Assembly: GCA_035772735.1 (NCBI GenBank)
Contig: JASDFA010000010.1
Location: 151,592,501-151,656,500, forward strand
Direction: 5' to 3'
Length of the DNA stretch: 64,000 nt
Origin: Datura wrightii
Taxonomy: Eukaryota; Streptophyta; Magnoliopsida; Solanales; Solanaceae
Shown here in pieces: positions 1 to 15,000 of this stretch. Numbering within the stretch: position 1 is the first letter of the stretch; every line of letters starts with the position of its first letter. The notes below the pieces were generated by a model. That model saw only the letters and a program-made list of their open reading frames with translations. It searched no databases and was not told the origin of the DNA. Position numbers and translations under genes: made by a program.

Positions 1-3000
1 TTCTTCTACCTGCTCTAGTTGCTGACAGTGTTTCCCTTTTTTAATTCTTGGAAAGACTGGAAACCACCTTCTTTTCTCTGCCTCTATCCCGGTCACAGGG
101 AACAACAACCCTCGCCTGAATTGAACCCAGATTCCCTTCATAAATCACGTATCTCCTACTCCACCCCTACCACAGATGGTTGACCATCACCCTCTGCATG
201 CTATATTCCTTCATTAACAAAGAGAAAAGATAGACTTCAACTTACCTTCTTAATTATTTTTTATTTTGTTCTTTTTATAAGGTAAATAACAGAGCCAATT
301 TGTAACACCTTTTCTAGATTTTCATTAACAACTGACAAAGGCGCCGTTTTTGGAAACTTAAAAGGCTGGAACTATGACCAGAATAATGGAGGGCGCTTCT
401 TGGAAACTTAAAAGGCTGGAACTATGACCAGAATGATGGAGGCCGATTATAGTTTAGCTAATAACTAGAGGGGCCACAAAATTCCTCTATTAAATTACAA
501 CAAACTTGATTTTCTGCAGGCAAGAAATCAATGAAATTGATAAAAGATAAGATATATACTTGGTAAACTCGTTAGTATCCTCTGGTTCAACACCTTCTAA
601 CATAAATGGATGACAGCAGAGCTTGCGTAGTTCCATAACCACATTTATGAGGGAAATCTGATAGACAAGCATCAACCAAGGTCAGAATTCCTGTTACAGA
701 ACAATAAGGATATATCAAACAAGAAGAAGCTGGAGCACCTGAGCACCTCCCTTGCGAGCCAGTATCTGGAAGTTACGTGTCAGAATTGCTTTGTAATATT
801 CTTTCTGCTTGCTACTCAATTCCACTCGCAAAATGAGCTCCTTTTTAGGAGGCAGCTCCTTCATGACATCTTTCTTGACCCCTGCAGCCAACCAAACACA
901 CTTACAAGATAGCTCAAGAGTTCCAAATAAAGATGAACTGGATCATATTTCTTGAAGCACTGCCCCAGTCCATGAACCTTTTTCAGAACCTAACTATAAG
1001 CTTCACTATGGAACTGTAAGTACATGTACTGAATGAGCCCGGCTAATCAGAAAGATGTACAAAACCTTCAGAAACTTAACCCACTTCACTGGTACAGCAT
1101 TGTAATCTGTACCTATGAGTTACCCAGGAGTAAGCATGCATGTGGGACTCCAGGAGAACAGCAGAATACAGTCATCTCATCATGTTGTGGTTGATTTGAG
1201 AGGAGGCCAACAAGATAGAATTTCCAATGAAAAAAGATAGCAAGGAGAACTTGGCATCTAATTCTTAGTTGTTTGACCACCCATCCCCAAAAGTGTATAA
1301 GATACAGCATATTTAATGGAAAGACAAACAATACAAATTTGTTTAATATGATATAACTATGGTCTCTGTATTGCAGTTTGCAAAGACTTTACAGCTTACT
1401 ACAAAGACTGACAATTTCGGAATCAAGCAAAGATTTATGAGTAGCATGTTGGAACACCCCGATTACGCCTCCTTCCACAAATCAATGTAAATGATAAACT
1501 ACTTATACATCTAATGACAAATCACGAAAAAAAGCTTGAGATTTATACTTCTCAGCAGATGGGGTGCCAGCATTTTATGAAGCCTTGAAATCTGTTCTTC
1601 CTGACTAATATCCTCAAATTCCTGTTGGAATTCCTCCAAGCTTCCAAACTGCAATCAAGTTCCATATAAATTTCACATCACAATAAATCAACATGTAAAT
1701 TGGTTAGATACAAGCTGCTTCTAGAAATCTGTGGTAGCACCAACCTTCCCAGCATCAAGGAAGTGCATAAGCATGAAAAGTTCATCCAGATTGTTCTGAA
1801 AGACGGGAAAAAAGGAGGGTCATGACTAATATAAGTTAGTTTTGCATTTCAACCATTAGTTGCAGATAACAGATGATGGTGATGAGATCACGATGATGAT
1901 GCTCATGATAATAACAATTATTATTACCTGATCAAAACATTAACAATTACTATTAATATCATAATAATTAGTTCTGCCACTAGTACTAGTATTGTCATTT
2001 TCAGTACTACAAATACAATGATTGCTATTATTGGCACTAAATTTGATTTTTTTTTGAGAATGAGTTGTTCACTAATATTATTATTACTGCTATTCTAATT
2101 GTCTCGCTGTTGTTATTGTTGTTACAATAATATTAATATGAGAAATGCTGGATGTGAGTTAAATGTTTTAGATAAATGATAAAATTCTATGGGTCGTTCC
2201 AATTATCAGACACTCCTGAAAGGACGATGAATGACAATATTCTTTTTCTTGATAAGATAAAGATAATGAATGACTATATTCTCTTTGGTGAGAAGCAAAA
2301 GACACAGTGATCCTCCTACACCACTACTACTAATCAACTGGCAACAAGCTATGATTGAGTTGTCTGCTTTACACTTTATTGATACTTGCGACCTTGTAGG
2401 CCGCCATTTACTATCTTCAATTACCTTGGCATAGGGGAAGTTAATGTTAGACATTCTGTGAGGGGCCTTTAAAGTCAACTGGGGGGTGCTTTCAATGAAG
2501 TTTTCAATCTTAAAAGCTATGTCTCTCCATCCTGCATTGAAGGCTGCCTCTGGCAAAATGATAACTGACCTATCTTCACCCTTGAGAGACAAGATACTCG
2601 TGTACTTTCCATGTGCATTGTACTTCTTAGTACCAAATATTAAGCCACCTGGTACCTTGTCCTCCATCTTCTCACAAGGTTCTTGTTGTCATTGGAAGCT
2701 TCTTTTAGGATAAAACACATCCACTCCATCACTTCCTTACCAAGTGTTATTCTTCTCATCATGTATCTGCTTCTCTCTATCCAGTCGAACCAAACTTCCT
2801 TGCCAGAGGTCCATCGGATGATATCAAAGGATTTTAATCCAGCTGTGAAGTAAATTCTATTTTCCCCCATGAGGTTACAGAAGTTCCTCGGAAAATGGTA
2901 TTTCTCAGTAATCACAGTGCGTGATAACTGTTGGTTGAGAAAGAAAAGGCCTGATTCTGGTGAAAACACAGCGGAAAGAGTAATCTGCAGTCCTAAGAAG

Positions 3001-6000
3001 TAGGAGAGAGAAAAGACTTGGAAATTGTGCCTAGGAGCATTTTTCCTTGAGAGAATAATTAAAAGGAAGCAATTTCTGATCAGTTAGAATTAATTAGATT
3101 TGATTCATTTCCATAACTAAGGTAACCACTAACATATGATCATCTTGAACATTGGCGAACTTATTTCCCACCTCTCCCTTCACCAATGGTGTTCCTTCTA
3201 TAAAAGTGCTAGGAGAATATGACCATAGCAGTAGAATGTCTAGTCAAAAATGTGAAAGACAGATGAAGAGTGACAACTCAGAGAAAGTTTGCTTTGTTTG
3301 GTTGATGCAGTATAAGACTAAATAGTATGAGTAACGAGATATCTAGAAAAAAACACCTACGTAGAATGCATTACAGACAAACCTGAAGAGGAGTTCCAGT
3401 CAAAAGGACACGATGTCTACTAGAGTACTGCTTCAATGAAGAAAACAACTTTGAATCCTTGTTTTTGAGACGGTGACCTTCATCAACAATCTAAATACGA
3501 GTGTCAGCACCCACAAGAAAAAAAACATAAAACAAGAAACAATACACTTGAGAATTAAAGCAATTACCATGCACTCCCACTTTATAGGCTTCAAAGAGGC
3601 AGAGTCCATGTTGATCATTTCGTATGATGTCAGAAGGACATCAAATTTTGTTCTATCTTTCTTACTTTCACCAACTGTCTGACCAGATTTCTTTTTCTTG
3701 ATCTTGTTAGAATATTTGGGAGAGAAAAATTCATATTCCCTAATAACAGCACGAGCTTGTGCAGAACCAACGTACATAACCTACAGCATCACTTCTCCTT
3801 AGGAAAAGTATATCAAATATTCATGATAGAAATCAAAAAGAATCCCAACTTACCACATTCATTTGAGGGGCCCAAGTGGCAAACTCCCGTTCCCAATTTC
3901 TCAATGTAGAAAGAGGAGCAACTACTAAATGTGGAGAGATATCCTCTTCAAAAAGAGAGGCTAGAAATGCAATACTCTGTATTGTTTTGCCTGCAAGCCT
4001 TATAATGCATCAGAAAAGAATAACACCACAGAGTTATAGAAGAAACTATATGCGACGAGACGAGTAGTAACACTAATTCATCTAGAAGTCACATATATGA
4101 AAAAGGACTAGAAACAGGGGAAGAACAAAAATAAACTCACCAAGCCCCATTTCATCTGCAAGTATCACATGTGTTTGTTTAGACCAGGCAAAGCGTAGGA
4201 AATTCAGCCCTTCAAGCTGATACGGATGCAGTGAGCCTTTATTTCAACCAAAATGAAGATTAATAGAACTCTTTTAGATGAATACAATGATTTTAGAAAA
4301 AGGAAAATCGAGGATACCTCCAGAAAGAAATTCGGGACTCCTTTCATACTGTTGAAATTCTCTGGGTTTCAGTTTTGATTCAGTGGTCTCGTTAGGCCAA
4401 CTTTTTTGTTTACTTGAAGAAGCTTTGTCCGCTCGAGACTGAACTCTATGATATCGTTCAATTTCCTGCTGAAAAGAAGAAATGTCCGATTCAAATTCCC
4501 AGTAGCACTCATCATAAGGAAGCTCCTTCCACTTTACAAGATACTCTTTCTCTTCACCTTCTCCCCTGTAAGTACAATAGCAATTACTTAGTGCAATTTA
4601 ACCTGAAACTCAGTCTAACTTCCAAATAATACACCACAAATGAATTATTTAAGAAAAATAAACTCAAAAAAATATGTGCCATAAGCAAAACAGTTTCTGC
4701 TAAAATTTATACATTGCTCTTTTGTTCTTTCAGAACCACAAAAAAGGGGGGATATTTTTGTATTAGCAAAAAAAAACCACGAGCATCAAACATAACCTAT
4801 CTTACCTACAGAGATAAATTCTAAAAGAAACCTAGGCTAGATATGTTATATGGTCAGAAAAGCTTCACATAGGTGAACATTGCTACACCATCTCTGTTTC
4901 CAGAACTGATTCTAGCACATTTTGGCCACTTAGTAGCTTATATTTCCACAAAAGCCATCACAATATTTCATTAGCACCGAAATCTTTAATGCAATAATTG
5001 AAGTAGTATACAACTCTCTAAATCGCTCAAAGAATTGACAATATACCAAGATTTCCAATACGTGGCAAAATGCAATAAGAACAATTATCACAAATAAAAT
5101 ATTTGGTACAATATACAGATTTACAAAAATAAATTTCACTTAGTTCGATGAATCTTAATTCTTAAGGCTTACATTAGCTCTTGATAGGAGCACACTGTCA
5201 TCTTTTCTTTGACAAAGTAATAAATTTTATTAAAAAGGGCAAAAGTTTGCCCGTATACAAGAAATATATCAAAAAATAGAAAATCTTACAAGAAATTATA
5301 TTCTACAAATAGCACCCAATCATCTATACATGTAGGAATCTCGTGGGTGCACCAAAAAGAAATAAGGAAATAGGCTATTCCTTAAGTGTATAAAGTCTTT
5401 CTCTACTCCCTCAAAAGCTCTCTTATTCCCCTCTCTCTCTCTCTCTCCATATGATCCACATAAGTGCAGAGGAGCAACATCTCATTCCCTGCATCTTCTC
5501 TTCCTTGTTTTAAAGGCCCAACTAAACACTGTTTCTTTCACAGTGCCCAGCATCACCCACATCACCACATAAATCTCAACTATCTCAGAATTTCCCACCA
5601 TAAACAACAAACCACCCGACAATGTAAAAGAAGGTGATTCACATTGGAGCACACTGTTCATAGAACTCAAACTTTCTCAAATGAGATTACTTTATAGTTT
5701 GCTATTTTCGTTATGGAAATCACCATAATTTAATTGTAAGAACTCTAAGTGCAGGTTGGCTTTGCAGCTGCTTATCCTTGTATTCTTGTTATTTAACATA
5801 TCATGATTGTTACCAAGGACAATCGAGAAAAAAAAAAACATGAGTAGGACTGTAGGAGATTACAAAGGATTGGAAGTGAAAGAATGGCAGCCTGGTAAAT
5901 GTACATTGGCGTCTCTTTTGGGGTATATGGAATGAGAGAAATAAATAGTAAGAACAGGGTAGGAAGTGTCTTAGCTCAACAGAAAGCATTAAAAGATTTT

Positions 6001-9000
6001 TTTCATTTTGACTTTTATTTTTCGTGTAGGAGAGAATATTGTGTTCTGTTGATAGCTAGACATGCTTAAATAACTCAGGTTAAGTAATATACACAACCCG
6101 TAGATATATTTTTCGCTGACTAGATGTTTGTTAATAAAACTTTCCACTAATCGAAAAGCAGTTTAACAATATAATTTTTACAAATTCAGAGCTTTAACAC
6201 TCACTTCTTAAAAACTCATCCCACACGGTAGCAGGAACTTAATTTTTAAAAGGAAGGGAAGGTAAAGAATAAAGCCAAGAGCATCAAATGCATACGTTAT
6301 GTGTCCAGCAACAGGCGTACTGGGGGCCTTAACTGTTTTGTGCCCCACGTTAGATGAGGAAAGAAATTGTTGTCTCCCTATATGTTGTTGAAGAATCCTC
6401 AGCATGAGCTATCTTTTGGGTTGAGTTAGGCCTAATATTCATTTTCTTTGCATGTCAGATCCATTCTTACTCTAGGTTTACCCAACGTTTACTCTCATGT
6501 TATATAGTTCAGGCTCCAAATATCCAACTCTGGGCATGTAATGGTGTTAGAATATTCCACATTAGTTGAGAAAATTGGTTGTTGTCTCCTTATATGATTT
6601 TGGGTAAATCTCGCCTAATGAACTAACTTTTGGGGTTGATCCTTATAATAGCATCCGCAAAACTATAGCTTCACCCCCCGCTCTTCAATTAGATCTAAGT
6701 TAGACCATTTTTCGACATATTTCTTAAAAGAGTTCTTTCAAAAAGGTCTTGATAAAAATATTCTGTTTGGACACAAGCTTTTACAAACAATTGTAATTTC
6801 ATTTGACTTTTTTGCAAACCAGAAAACTATTAGCAACTCTTTTAATTTGCAAAACTATCAATCAGAACACTAGATTAACAATTACACCTGAATTTTACAA
6901 ACATTATGATAATATTCCTAAAGCAACATGCATAAGACTAATAGGAATGTACCCACAAAAGGGAAGGGTCAATGTGTGTGATCACATTTATAAGTTTATA
7001 AGCTATTGTAATAGTAATTTCGGTTTCATTTTAGTTGAAGTCAATGCAGGAGCAACCTTTTCTCTGTTTGTAATTTTGTGAAAAAAATTGTTTCGGTTTT
7101 AGAAAAGAATTTTGTTCAGTTAATCGAACAAACAATTTTTTTCCTGTTATAGTTAATTGTCCCATAAATCACATCCAGAGTAACAAAATTTATATCTCCA
7201 CTAAGCATCCTTCTTGTTGTACACGGGGAGTTTCCCAATATTAATACAATTATTCACCTTATCAAACTAATTAACACTAAGCATCATTTTAACCCTCAAA
7301 CCTATTGGCACTACTACATCAAGGTAAACATATGCCAGACACTATGAGGTCTCAAGTAAAATTGCTCATCTTCATCAACTCCACTAGCAAAACTAAAGCT
7401 CAAGCAGACACTGGAACTGAAAAGTTGGCTTGGGGACTTCAAGAGGGCAGTGTAAGAAAGAAAGGGGCAGGTCTCACAAGGCTCACCCTAGGTGAGACTC
7501 AAAACACTCATTTGCAATGTACAGGGGCTGAACAATAAAAATAAGAGAAGCACCTTGAAGTCTCTTATTAATAAATGGGGAGCATATATCATTTGTTTAC
7601 AAGAAACCAAAATTGAGGAATGGAACAGTTATTTAATCGGACAGGTTTGGGGGAAATAGGTGGATCTTGGGCAGAACTCAAGGCAATTGGAACCAAAAGG
7701 GGGGGGGGGGGGGAGGGGGGATCTTATTATGTGGGATAAAAGCGTCTGGAATTATGTGGACTCTGAAGCTGGGATCTTTTCCTTATCTTGCATATTTGAA
7801 AGCCTTAATGAAGATTTTAAATGGATTCTTTCAGGGGTGTAGGATCTCACACTAATCCGAAAACAGATGAACTTTGGAATGAACCAGCAGCTATCAGGGG
7901 TCTGTGGTCTGATTTGTGGGTAATTGGTGGTGATTTTAATGTATGCAGGTTTGAGGAGAAAAGATGGAACTTACTAGAAGATTTAGGGCTTCTCTAATAC
8001 CATTCAAGACTTGGACCCTCCTCTTCAAGGAGCTCAATTCACCTAGTCAAGAGGGGAGGCTCCTTTCCAAGCCTCAAGATTTGACAGATTTCTAGTATCA
8101 CCTGAATGAAGTGACATTAAACAGTATACATTGCCTAGAGTGTTCTCTGATCACAAGCCTATTGTTTTGTAAAACGGGGACCCGGAAGCTACACCTTCTT
8201 ACTTCAAATTTGAGAACATATGGTTACAATCAGATGGATTCCTTGACATGGTGAGAGATTTGTGAGATTCTTACTCTGTTTTGGGCACTCCTGATTTTAT
8301 CCTGGTCCAAAAGCAGAGACACCTAAAGAGGGATATCAAACCAAATGAAACAGAGAGGCCTTGGTCAGATTGAATCTCAAAGACACAAAGCACTAATGGG
8401 ACTAGGAATGTTGGATCAAATTGTTGAACAAAGAACTCACACCCCAGAGGAGAATGTGAAGTCACTAATTCTGAAACTTGAGATTCAACAGATTGTCATT
8501 GCTGAAGAGATCTCACAGAGACAAAAGTCAAGATGTTTATGGCTAAAAGAAGGTGACAAGAATACAAAATTTTCCAGAGAAGCAAACTCTCATAGAAGGG
8601 GCAACTGAATTGATAGATTGAAGATAGGCGATGATTTAATTGAGGATAAGGAGCTGATAAAGGGAGGAATTCTAGACTTATACCAGAAGCCATACAAAGA
8701 GAGAATTTTGGAGACCCTCAGCTGTTTTTGAGGGACTCTCCACTATTAGTGCTGAAGAAAACAAGGAACTAGAATAACCTTTCAATGAACAGGAAGTATT
8801 AGATGCCCTTAAAAAATCTTGTGCTCCTGAAAAAGCACCAGGCCCTGATGATTTCACTATGACTTTTTCCAGAAATCATGGAGTTTTATCAAATCTGACT
8901 TAATGGAAGCCCTCACTTTCTTTCATCAGAATTGTCAAATGGTGAGGATCTTGCAATGTGGTTTTCATTGCTCTCATCCCAAAGAAGAAAGGTGCATTGG

Positions 9001-12000
9001 AACTAGAGGACTTAAGGCCTATAAGCCTTATAGGCAGTGTTTACAAACTTCTGGCAAAGACCCTAGCTGAGAGGTTGAAAAACGTGGTATGCTCTCTAAT
9101 CTCAGGCCAGCAGAGTGCATTCATGTAGGGCAGGCAAATCACTGATGCATCCATTATTTTCAATGAAGTTTTAGAATAGAAAATCAGAATTGGAGTCTTA
9201 TGCAAACTGGACATAGAGAAGGCCTTTGATCAACTAAACTAAGCTTATCTGATCAACATTCTAAAGCAAATGGAATTTGGTGATAGGTGGATTAGATGGG
9301 TTTTTTCTGCATCTCAACAGTGAAGTTCTCCGTCCTAATTATCAGAAGCCTTGTGGGCCCTTTCCTCTTCCCAAAAGGGGCCAAGGCAGGGAGACCCAGT
9401 CTCTCCTTTCCTCTTTAATCTGGCTATGGAGCTCTGGCTGTGCAGGGCAAAAGAGCTACAACGGATCCAAGGCTTTCAGGTGGGCAGGGACCCTTCCACC
9501 TTAGTAATTGTATCTCATTTGTTATATGCAAATGATACTCCAATTTTTTGTGGAGCAGATAGTCAGCAAGTCTACAACCTCAATACTACTCTCATGGTCT
9601 TTGAATCTATTTCTAGTCTTCATATCAACATGATCAAGAGCATAATATACTCCGTCAACGAGGTCCCCAACCAGGACAAACTAGCTGACATCCTTAGTTG
9701 GAACATAGGCTCTTTTCCTGCCACTTATTTGGGTTTACCATTAGGTACAAAATTCAAATCCCCTGAGATTTGGAATGGAGTAATTGAAAAGATGGAAAAA
9801 AGACTAGCTACTTGGCAGCTTCAGTATCTATCTATGGGAGGAAGACTAACTCTTATCAACAGTGTTTTGGATAGCATTCCTACCTAATGTATGTCTCTAT
9901 TTCCAATGCCAAGCTCAATTCAGAAACAGATAGATAGTCTAAGGAGAAGATTCTTTTGGAAAGGAAATAACCAAACTCATAAATTCTCTCTAGTGAAATG
10001 ACAGAAAGTCACTCTACCCAAGGCTCAAGGGGGATTGGGAATCAGGAACCTAAAGCTACACAGCAAAAGTTTGTTTTTTTTTCCTTTGATAAAATACACA
10101 GCAAAAGTTTGTTTTTGAAGTGGCTTTGGAGGTTTGGGCAGAATGAGGCAGGATACTGGAGGGATATAATGCCAAACATGGCATTCTTGATCATTGGAGC
10201 CCAATGAGGAGCTGGGATACACATGGTGCAGGGGTCTGGAAACACATGACAGTCTCCAGGATGATTTTTTTTCTAAGGTTTTTTTCAAAAGTTGGTACTG
10301 GACTCAAGATAAGATTTTGGCAAGACAAATGTCTTGGTGACGCTCTGAAGGAGTTCTTTCCTATGCTATACCAGATAGTCACTAACAAGGATGCTACAAT
10401 TGCCCAGTACACAGTAGACAACCCTTGGAGCCCAACTTCCAAAAGGAACTTGCATGACTGGGAGATCAATGAACTACTCTCACAACTACAGACTCTGGGG
10501 GAATGCAATCTAGATGAACAAGTCCCAAACAGATTACTTTGGGGTAACACCAAGGAAGAGATTTATACTGTGAAGGAGAGCTACAATTTTTTGGTGTTCA
10601 CTGAATGGGATCCTTGATGTTTTTCCCTGGGAACATATCTAGAGAACCAGACAACCTCTAAAGGTTTCCTGTTTTACCTGGACAGCCTCACATAAGGCCT
10701 GTCTAACTCAAGACAAACTTAAAAAGAAAAGAACCATCCTCATCAACAGATGGTACTTCTGCAAGCAGGATAATGAAACTGTTAACCATCTCTTTTTGCA
10801 CTGCCCCATAGCAGCTAATTTATGGCATTTTTGGTCTTCAATGGGTTATGCCTTTTTCCATTAAAAATGCCTTTGCTAGCTGAATAAGGCTGGAGAGTTG
10901 ACAAGACCATCAAAAGAATCTGGAGGATGATCCCAGCAGTTAATATTTTGGAGTCTTTGGAAAGAAAGAAATTGCAGATGCTTTGATGGAATCTCAATTC
11001 CCACTAGCACCCCGAAGGCTAGATGTCTTTCTACTCTCTTCAGTTGGCACTTTCTTTCCCCTGTTTGGATAACTTTTTGGATTCTGTTAGTTCCCTAACC
11101 CTAGCACAACCGGGTTTTGGGGATTTTTTTTTTTGGGTTGTTTACAGTTTCTTGCACAGCTAGCTTCATGCTGATTTTATCTTGAGGCAGCTCTTTATTT
11201 TCCTTGTAACTTTGCATCTCCTTGATGCCTTTCTAATAAGATTTAATTACTTCACCCAAAATATAAAAGGAAAAAAGCTCAATTCTTACTTATGGGCTAT
11301 TATGATCCATGGCTCATGAACATTTCATGTGTTCCCACAAAATTTTCTTTCTACAATCACATTCATATTTCCATTTACAGATTAAATCTTCTAGCTGAGA
11401 GAAAATTTCAGCACAAGGAGAAAGTCCTACTCTCCTAAAAATGACTGAAATTTGGCATAACAAGGTAGATAATGTAAGCTTTGAAAGAAAAATGTTTAGA
11501 GTGACCCACAGCTCAATTAAAATCTATTAAACAACTCTTTAAAATAACCTGCAAGCAAGAATTCGGTCAACTGTAGTCCACTCAGATCGAATAGCAACAT
11601 AGTCCTCTTCGGAGTTAGTCATTGATGACATTTGACGATGAAAATTATTCACTTTAGTCTTAAGACGTGGATGCAACTTGTAAGCTTTCAGAAACTCTTT
11701 TTCAGGCACCCTGCAAAATTGATAGGAGAATATAACTTCAACAACATAAAACTGCAGTTTTCAAAAGGTTAAAGGGAAGAAACCATACTAGGCGCAAGAA
11801 AAAATTCCTAACAAGGAGCAATAAAATCTATTAGCCTTAATAAATAAATGAAATCTAGCATTAGTCTGAGAATGGTCAATTGGCTAAAAAAAATTTTTAA
11901 AAAAAGAAGGAAAATTTAATAACAGTAATATGAAAGTGAGGAGGGGCGCCGCTATTTCCAAGAACCAGTTCGGATTCATAACGGGACGCTCAACTACAGA

Positions 12001-15000
12001 AGTCATTTATCTCGTATTCATAAGGAGACTGGTGAAGCAGTATACGGGGAGAAAGAAGCACTTACACATGATATTCATCGACCTAGAAAAGACTTACGAC
12101 AAAGTCCAAAGAGAGATTTTATGAAGATGCTAGGAGGCTAGAGATGTACGGTGTACCTATGGCATACACTAGAGTCATCAAGGACATGTATGATGGAGCC
12201 AACACCCGTGTAAGGACAATGGGAGGAGACTTGGAGTACTTCCCAGCTTTGCACAAGGGATTAGCCCTTCGCCTGTTTTTATTTGTCTTGATGTTGGATG
12301 AATTGACGCGGCAAATCCAATGTGAAGTGTCATGGTGTGAGTTATTTGCAGATGACATAGTTCTGATTGGTAAGACCTGCGGGTGGAGCTAAAGTGGATG
12401 CTTGGAGACAGACCCTGGAGTCTAAAAAGTTCAAATTGAGCATGACCGAGACAGAATACTTGGAGTGCAAGTTCAGTGACCTAACACATGAGGCTAGCAT
12501 GGAAGTGAGGCTTGATACACAAGACATCCAAAAGAGATTTAGTTTCAAGTATTTTGAGTCTTTTATCTAAAGAAATGGGGAGATTGACAAGAATGGTCAC
12601 TCACCATATTGGTGTAGGACGAATGAAATGGAGGTTAGGATTCAGAATATTGTGTAATAGGAAAGTGCCACCAAAACTTAAAAAGGCAAGTTCTACAGAG
12701 TGGTGGTTAGACCAACTATATTGTATGGTGTAGAGTGTTGGCCAATCAAGAATTCTTACATCCAAAAGATAGAAAGTTGTAAAAATGAGGATACTGTGAT
12801 GGATATGTAGCATACCAAGATATATAGGATTACAAGTGAGGATATTTAGGACAATGTGAGAGTGACTTCGGTGGAGGACAAGATGTGGAAAGCGAGGCTA
12901 AGATGATTCATACATATGAAGAGGAGATGCATGGATGCACCACTGCAAAGGTGTGAGAGGTTGGCTATGGATGGTTTCAGGAGAGGTAGAGGTAAGCCGA
13001 AAAAATATTCAGAAGAGGTGATTAGACAGGACATGATGCAGTTTCAGCTTACAGCTTACCAAGGACATGACCTTAGATAGGAGATTGTGGAGTACACGCA
13101 TTAGGATAGGAGATTAGTAGGTCGTAGTGTGTTGTCTTATTATCCATCCATACTAGTAGAATTGGTATTGCTCCTGTAGTTTCTTGTCTTCCGATTTCTG
13201 TTACTATCTATTATTTCTTATATTTCGATTAAGGTTTTTTTGTTGTAATTACTGTTCAGAATGTTTTTTTATGCTTTCGCTTTAGTTTATTTTTTTTCTA
13301 GACTGTTTTGGACCTTTTTTCCTTGAGCCTAGGGTCTACTAGAAACATCCTTTCTACCTCTGAGTTAGAGGTAAGGTCTGCATATCTACCCTCCCCAGAC
13401 CGCACTTTGTGGGACTACATTATGTATGTTGTTGTTGTACTATGAATCAAAGCACTATTGAACACACTAAAAGCAGTATTTTTAGAGGTTCGCTTAAGCC
13501 TTGAAGCAAGGTTCAAAACATATTAAGCGCTTTGCCTCGCTTAGTATGCGCTTCAGTGTCATCATCAAGGCTCTAAGACATACTTTTCTTTGTCAGTGAA
13601 TGTAATTCTATGGACGCTAAACAACTCATATTTCACATTAGCATAATTTATTTTCAAATACTTTGCTTGTATATTAGTTATTCACACTTATAATTATTAG
13701 TCTTGGATTATGCATGCATATTTGTATTTTTTTCACCATTTGAGTCTTTCTTCATTAAAACCCATGCTTCATTTGCGCTTAAAGCCCCAGTGGACCTTAA
13801 AGTTTTTTTGCGTTTTTTGCCTTTGATAACACTGACTAAAAGAAGCTCTCATACAATAGTAAATTGTCAAAAGTGCAAACAAAACCCAAAGCAAATAAAG
13901 TAGCAGCAAAGAAAGGGTTGTTGCAAAGAGATACCATATGCAGTGAAGATACGACAATCCTTTCCACTTAACAAGATATTGTTTAACAAATACTTGCTTC
14001 GACCCCATCTTAGAAGCATCACTATCATCAGCAACAGTTGGCCGCATTTCACAATCCAATATCTTGTCAATATCATTTAGGGGGCTTACCTACAAAAACA
14101 AGGTAAACCGTAGTGACAAAGAAAAACGCTTACAGTAGAGATAAATTTTCAAGAGGAAGGGAACCTACACACTCAGGGCACCTCCAGCTGCTAGGAAGTG
14201 GAGCTTTTAGTGGTGGAAGTAAACACTTGGGATGGTAAGCATAAGTACACGATTCACAGTACAAAAGATCGCCCTCTCCTCCACAAGCTTGACAGGATTC
14301 ATCTTTCTGTAAGTGAACTTTCATCATTTCTCCAGGGCAAGTAAAAGTATTAAAGATCATTACCATGCAACAAAAAAGTGCATGCCAAGAAAACCTCTCT
14401 ACATTCACATGGTAGGGGTAAGGCTTCATACACATCACCCTCACCAAACCCCAATTGTGGGATTACATATTGTTGTTGTTGCAAAGAAAACAAGTTTAAC
14501 CTAGATATAAGTATGCATACTAATGCAATTACAAACTGTGAAGTTGATTTTGTTTCCCTTTACATTAGTGAGTTCCATGAAGTAGCATAGAGATATTGTA
14601 ACTTTATCCAAAGACAAAAGGAATTCTTGACTCTGGATGAGGAGGTCAGTACATACCACTCATTACTACTATTCATCAGCCTGCTATCTACCATATCAGA
14701 CCAGCGGCATCTTGTTTTCAACAGGTCAACCAAGAGGGAATGACAAATAGTGAAATAGTAAAAATATGAATGCACTTCATGAATACCATAGGACAATGCG
14801 CTCAAGCTCAGAAGAAACACGATGTGTGTCACCTCAATGAGCTAGAGCGGAAAGGTATTTTCTGAGTGGGGAAAACCAAATTTTCAGTTTCATCCAACAA
14901 GAGAAAGCATTCAAATTTCAATCAAAAGGGAGCAACACCATTATAAAGTTAAGAGGCTATCAACAAGTACAGAATGATAACTTGTAAAAGTGAGGCTCAT

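Larger units (their letters stand above)
7300..11270 (+). mobile_element. L1-type LINE, 5'-truncated and degenerate, antisense in PKL intron 4
   Basis: About 4 kb on the plus strand with ORF2 domains in the normal order: apurinic-type endonuclease (~7500-8180), reverse transcriptase (~8790-9890), linker, then the zf-RVT zinc region (~10740-10850). Many stops and frameshifts divide the frame, so it is inactive. ORF1 is essentially missing. The 3' end is near 11270 and has no long poly(A). It is antisense to PKL and accounts for more than half of the 7-kb intron 4. Confidence 0.85.

Noticed and set aside
4566..4800. Extra PKL exons in intron 4 near exon 5
   Set aside because: Exons 4 and 5 already join in phase within one conserved Arg codon, and no conserved coding sequence was found between them.
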